A DNA stretch of 21,713 nucleotides from Stephanodiscus triporus (Eukaryota > Bacillariophyta > Thalassiosirophyceae > Thalassiosirales > Thalassiosiraceae), in NCBI GenBank assembly GCA_036939755.1, contig JALLAZ010000135.1, positions 1 to 21,713 of the forward strand, given 5' to 3'. A program made the position numbers and the translations under genes. This document shows positions 18,301-21,713 of the stretch, piece after piece; position 1 is the first letter of the stretch; each line of letters starts with the position of its first letter. Under the pieces are notes generated by a model. It was not told the DNA's origin, searched no databases, and saw nothing but the letters and a program-made list of their open reading frames with translations.

Positions 18301-19465
18301 GAAGACCAAAGCCAGCAACAAACAGTCCAAGAAGAGGAACTTCCCCCATTTGGGCGCCCGCCTCTGTTTCGTGAGTGGTCCGAAATATTATCAAAAGACA
18401 TATCATTCACACAATCCTCATTTTGTATTTTCGTCTATTCCTCCTAGCTTTTTGGGATAGACATATGGTTCTACTGTCCAAGAGAGCTCTCCAATACGCT
18501 TATGAAATTTCACCAAGATTCAATGAAAATGGGCGACATAGATTATGCCATGTATTCTCTTAGTTTTGCTTGTCGATACAACATTATGAGCGGCGAGAAT
18601 TTGTCTGTTGCACTGAAAGCTGTTGAGGATCGAATTTTATTGACAGTACGTCGGTTTTCTATCATCATTAGGATCATTTCACCTTGTAGACCTCACTTAG
18701 ATTCCTTATTCTTGTTATTATTCTGTTCAGGCCAGGGCTTTCAAGCAGAAGACTTTCATGATGAAGCCTTACTTACTATTGGATTGCTTTCTTCTAACCG
18801 GCCTGATGGGCAAGTCAGATCACAACATTGAATGTTGCAATATAGATGACCTCCAAGCCGAAGCTGAGTCGGCACGAAACAGCCGGCTGGTGTTTTACAT
18901 TTTTGTATACAAAATGATACTTGGATTTTTCCAAAGGGGAAACATCATCGAAGCGGAATCCTTTTCACATAGCGCCAGGATCAATCCCCATGCCAAGTTG
19001 CCAGAACTTTTGCAAATTTATTTCACCTTTTACAGGGGACTAATTTCTCTTCAAGTGTACCGCCAGCTGGGCGGCGACGAGAGATTGAAGGAGGGCAGAG
19101 AAATGATGAATATCATGGAGAAATGGACAAACAACTCACCCGTTTTCGAGAACAAATGGCTCTTGCTTAAGGCGGAATATCTCTTTTCCTGTCATTCCGG
19201 CGAGGATTCTCGTGAGTTCTACAAGGCATCCATCAATGCTTCTAAAAAGCATGGATACATCCACGAGCTCGCTATTGCATATGAATTAATGGGAAACTAT
19301 TATGTTGCTCATGAATACACTGATGATGCGAGGAGTTGTTACAACAAAGCATATGTGTGTTATAAAGAGTGGGGAGCGACCGCGGTAGCAGTCAAATTAT
19401 CTGCCAAGCACATTTTAGAGAATAGTTCAACTAAGAAGTCTAAACACCCAAGAAGTTGGGATTGA
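15319..19465 (+). CDS. COG3899-like AAA ATPase with helical C-terminus
   Basis: Join 15319-17675, 17752-18370, 18448-18645 and 18731-19465, 1302 residues. The start is the first ATG after an in-frame TGA at 15301. The ATPase core has Walker A GLAGSGKSAL (293-302) and Walker B YIIICDDLQWAD (435-446), which with the HGRKEQI lead-in (about residue 260) is typical of the AAA_16/COG3899 predicted ATPases found in signalling proteins of bacteria and diatoms. The C-terminal third is helical, TPR-like (AIAYELMGNYYVAHEY, ARSCYNKAY) and ends in YKEWGATAVAVKL (1269-1281); the WGA motif is a hallmark of the repeat region in this family. Residues about 1-255 are unassigned; in relatives this place often holds a protein-kinase domain, but no kinase motif is visible here. 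There is no histidine-kinase, cyclase or LuxR domain at the C-terminus. Likely a signal-transduction NTPase; ligand unknown. Confidence 0.82.
17676..17751 (+). other. ATPase gene intron 1, 76 nt
   Basis: Donor ATTGTAAGTG, acceptor AATATCCAG. Phase 2, split codon TT|G (Leu): CTEL-HHGAVLASFALGE. The upstream frame stops at 17679 without splicing. Confidence 0.87.
18371..18447 (+). other. ATPase gene intron 2, 77 nt
   Basis: Donor TTTCGTGAGT, acceptor TTCCTCCTAG. Phase 0: RLCF-LFGIDIWFYCPREL. The exon 2 frame reads through the intron with poor protein character and stops at 18460. Confidence 0.82.
18646..18730 (+). other. ATPase gene intron 3, 85 nt
   Basis: Donor GACAGTACGT, acceptor TTCTGTTCAG. 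Phase 0: RILLT-ARAFKQKTFMM. It joins the small 198-nt third exon to the final 735-nt exon. Confidence 0.83.
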
Positions 19466-19800
19466 CATAATGTTAAATAGTAATTGCGCTTGCTTACATT
19501 TACATTTTCTTAAGGAGTTAATTTATTTATTTATCGTGACAACATAAATTTGCTGGTTGTTCTCAAATTACACCAGATATTTTTATGATGTCAGGCAAAT
19601 TTCATAGTTGCATCGTGTGAGCAATAGCTGCACATGCTGCACATCGCCGAATGCACATGTCCACGGTGAGCATGGAGAGCCTAAAATAGATTCAGATGCC
19701 ATATCTTTTTCATAGACACAGGATTTCCTCCTTAGGAGAACCACCCGTCAGTTCTTCGATCTCATGTGCGTTCCACACAACCAAACTCAATTTTCTAACT
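19466..19800. other. Convergent 3' intergenic region
   Basis: AT-rich 3' flanks of the ATPase (plus) and repeat-protein (minus) genes. It contains TTATTTATTTATC near 19521 and a doubled GCTGCACAT near 19626-19645. No gene is seen. Confidence 0.45.
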
Positions 19801-21540
19801 TCATCTAACTGTCCTCCACGTAATTCGCCTTTCTGGTAACAGGTCTTTCAAATTGGTATACACTTTCACCTCCTCATCCTCCTCATCATTCTCGTCATCA
19901 TCTCCTTCGTCGTCGATTTCATCACAACTCGATGAGGCGCTGTCGGCGACCTCATCCTTTATGTCCGACTGCCTCCCCTCCCTCAACACCCGTACGTTGC
20001 CGCTAACAGTCGCGGCCGACCCGCTGCTCAACATCCGATTCTTCTTCCAAGTGATGGTCCGTTCCGGTAACAACGTCTTCAGATTCGAGTACCCCCCCTC
20101 GTTGAAGACGGCGATTTCGTTGCCGCCACCGCCCGTTATTTTCCCCCTCGTGCGACGCTCGTCTTCCACCGACGCCCCCTTGACATCGAGCCTTGTCCAC
20201 ATTGACCGCTTCGGGAGCAATCCCCTGAGGTTCCCTCCCCCCCCCCCTCCTACCCCCGCTCTTCCTCCCGAGTCATCGCCCCTTCCTTTCGTGCGTCGAT
20301 CGTCCACGATCGACGCGCCCTTGAAATCGAGCCTCGTCCATGTCTCCCTCCTCGTCGGGGCCAAGTTCCTAAGCGAGCCGTAGTTGTTGTTCTTGCCGCC
20401 GCCGCCCCAAACGTCGTCCGTATCCGCGACCTCACGCGGCGACGGGGACGGCTCCTTCATCATGTTGACGGTGCCGTCGTCCTCCATCCTCTGAACCCTT
20501 CGACCGAATTTCTAGATGGGGAGCGTGGGGCGGGAAGACGGGGGCGTCGGGGGAGAGGAACGGGAGAGATATGAGGCGAACGGGCGGAAGAGGCGGGGGC
20601 GCCATGTCGCGTGAGAATCGCAAAACCGCGAAGAGAGAAGCACGTTCGAGAGAGAAGGACACAACCACGAAAACAAAAAACAAGACGAAAAAACGAAAGG
20701 AGGAGGAGGAGGTGGAAAAGAAAAAAGAAAAAAATAACACCACCAACTCACGTCCAGCTTCATGAATCTCGTATTCTGCCGAGGCAGGAGCGCCTTGAGG
20801 TCGGATCCGCCGGACCTCGACGACGACGACTTCGTAGGAGGGAGGCGGAACTGCGCTTTCGACGCGTCCGCCGCCCTCTCCTTATCGCTCCTCGCCCTCG
20901 CCACGGCGTCGGACGACGACGACGCGGCGACAGTCGTCGTCGTGCCGTCGTTGAGCATGTCCAGTATCTGGGAGAGCGAGGGGGCCGCCATCATCGTCCC
21001 TACGCCTCCTCCTACTTTTCCCGGAGACGAAGACGAAGACGACGACCCCCCCTTCCTCGTTCCTCCCCTGGGAAGCAGAGCCTTCAGGTCGGCGCCCGAC
21101 GACGTCGTCGTCGCGGGCAGGTGGAAGTCCGCGCTCGACGCCTCCGCGGCCATCTCCTTGGCGCTCTTCGGCCTGATGATGCCGACGGCATGGGACCCCC
21201 CCTCCTCCTCCTCCCCCTCGCCCTTCATGTTGTACTTGGCGGTGCCGTCGTCGGTCAGGTCGTGCACGCGCCTGCCGAACTTGTCGAGTCGGAGAGTGCG
21301 CTTCTTGGGCGTGGGGAGGAGGGACTTGAGGTCGGACGACACGAAGGACGAGGGGGGGGACGACGGCTCGTCGTCGTCGTCGTCGTCGGCCGCGGCAGAG
21401 GGACGACGAATAATGGATGTGTCGCCACCGCGACCACCATGGACAGACGAGCGAACGACGAACGACGCCCCGGACGAGCCGCCGGGGATGGCGATGCACG
21501 ACGCGAGGATTGGCAGGATTACCTTCATGATCCTCGTCAT
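19801..21540 (-). CDS. Targeted repeat protein with seven LKxLLPxR motifs, unknown family
   Basis: Join (minus) 21540-20752 and 20511-19801, 499 residues. The N-terminus MKVILPILASCIAIPGGSSG (from Met5) is a signal peptide. It is followed by ASF and a basic, Ser-rich stretch that could be a plastid transit peptide of the ASAFAP type (inference). The rest is low-complexity with seven copies of a short motif: SDLKSLLP (69-76), ADLKALLPR (150-158), SDLKALLPR (246-254), GSLRNLAPTR (308-317), GNLRGLLPKR (356-365), SNLKTLLPER (405-414) and TNLKDLLPER (482-491). Larger units surround them. RLDKFGRRV-x5-DDGT occurs at 84-100 and, as KLDKFGRRV, at 261-277. WTRLDxKGASxxDxRRT occurs at 321-337 and 368-384. 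KExAAEAS-x-ADFHLP-like blocks precede copies 2 and 3. Acidic runs lie at 52-58 and 460-477. No known domain; I infer a scaffold or linker with repeated short binding sites. Confidence 0.78.
20237..20247. repeat. C11 homopolymer in coding sequence
   Basis: Encodes part of the Gly run at residues 350-356 of the repeat protein on the minus strand. The frame is intact across it at this length. Confidence 0.85.
20512..20750 (-). other. Intron in repeat-protein gene, 239 nt
   Basis: The splice removes on the minus strand from donor GACGTGAGT (begins next to 20751) to acceptor CCATCTAG (ends 20512); exact donor G is at 20751. Phase 0. The junction builds LD-KFGRRVQ, matching the unspliced copy RLDKFGRRVH at residues 84-93. 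The intron is pyrimidine-rich with long T-runs on the minus strand and has no coding sense. Confidence 0.88.
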
Positions 21541-21713
21541 GATAAAAAATCGCGCGCTTCTACTCTAGGTCATATCAATGGTGTGTACCATACTCTCTAC
21601 CGTAATATCTCCTTATCAGGTTGTGGTAGCGTTTACTACCACAAACGTTTTTAGGTACGCGTACGTACTTTTACCTATGTAGACTCAGTCTGAGACCCCC
21701 CGACCCTGATACC
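21541..21713. promoter_or_regulatory. Upstream flank of the repeat-protein gene, with hairpin
   Basis: No gene is seen. TTGTGGTAG (21621-21629) and CTACCACAA (21636-21644) form a perfect 9-bp stem with a 6-nt loop, about 80 bp upstream of the start codon. The palindrome GTACGCGTAC follows at 21655-21664. A regulatory or transposon-end role is possible but not shown. Confidence 0.4.

Noticed and set aside
20762..21568. 268-codon plus-strand frame
   Set aside because: Antisense of the Ser/Asp-rich first exon of the repeat protein; no independent protein signal.
20611..21654. 347-codon plus-strand frame opposite the repeat protein
   Set aside because: Almost entirely Arg/Gly/Lys low complexity; the antisense frame has a signal peptide and repeated motifs and splices cleanly.

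Overview
The window looks like nuclear DNA of a diatom, probably centric, or a close stramenopile relative. Genes are dense, on both strands, and carry few short GT-AG introns (66-97 nt, one of 239 nt). One secreted protein ends in the Pro/Thr/Ser-rich tail common in diatom extracellular proteins. GC-rich, Asp/Gly/Ser-coding low-complexity tracts alternate with more AT-rich coding sequence. No bacterial operon, rRNA, tRNA, CRISPR array or intact transposase was seen. Species was not determined.

Layout, left to right. (1) 2-750, minus: a broken reading frame of a membrane protein running off the left edge. (2) 1015-2595, minus: a secretory-type protein with a duplicated domain. (3) 3082-5739, plus, one intron: a secreted modular protein with a DUF1349/concanavalin-like domain and a PT-rich tail. 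Genes 2 and 3 are divergent and share a 486-bp promoter region containing a 54-bp tandem duplication. (4) 6092-11397, minus: a large TPR protein that matches SKI3/TTC37, the scaffold of the Ski complex, with one intron and an apparent frameshift at a C11 tract near its start. (5) 11959-13330, plus, one intron: a mitochondrial carrier of the folate/FAD type. (6) 13847-14797, minus: a secreted M43-type zinc metalloprotease. (7) 15319-19465, plus, three introns: a 1302-residue COG3899-like ATPase with a helical C-terminus. (8) 19801-21540, minus, one intron: a 499-residue protein with an N-terminal targeting signal and seven copies of a short motif around [DN]LKxLLPxR, which I do not recognise from any family.

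The genes do not form a pathway. Three or four neighbours enter the secretory system (2, 3, 6, perhaps 8), while SKI3, the carrier and the ATPase are housekeeping or signalling-type genes. The strongest candidates for something undescribed are the seven-copy LLP-repeat protein, the TA-flanked inverted-repeat element between genes 6 and 7, and the duplicated-domain secreted protein. Splice sites were placed by reading frame and GT-AG consensus only; none is supported by transcripts here.
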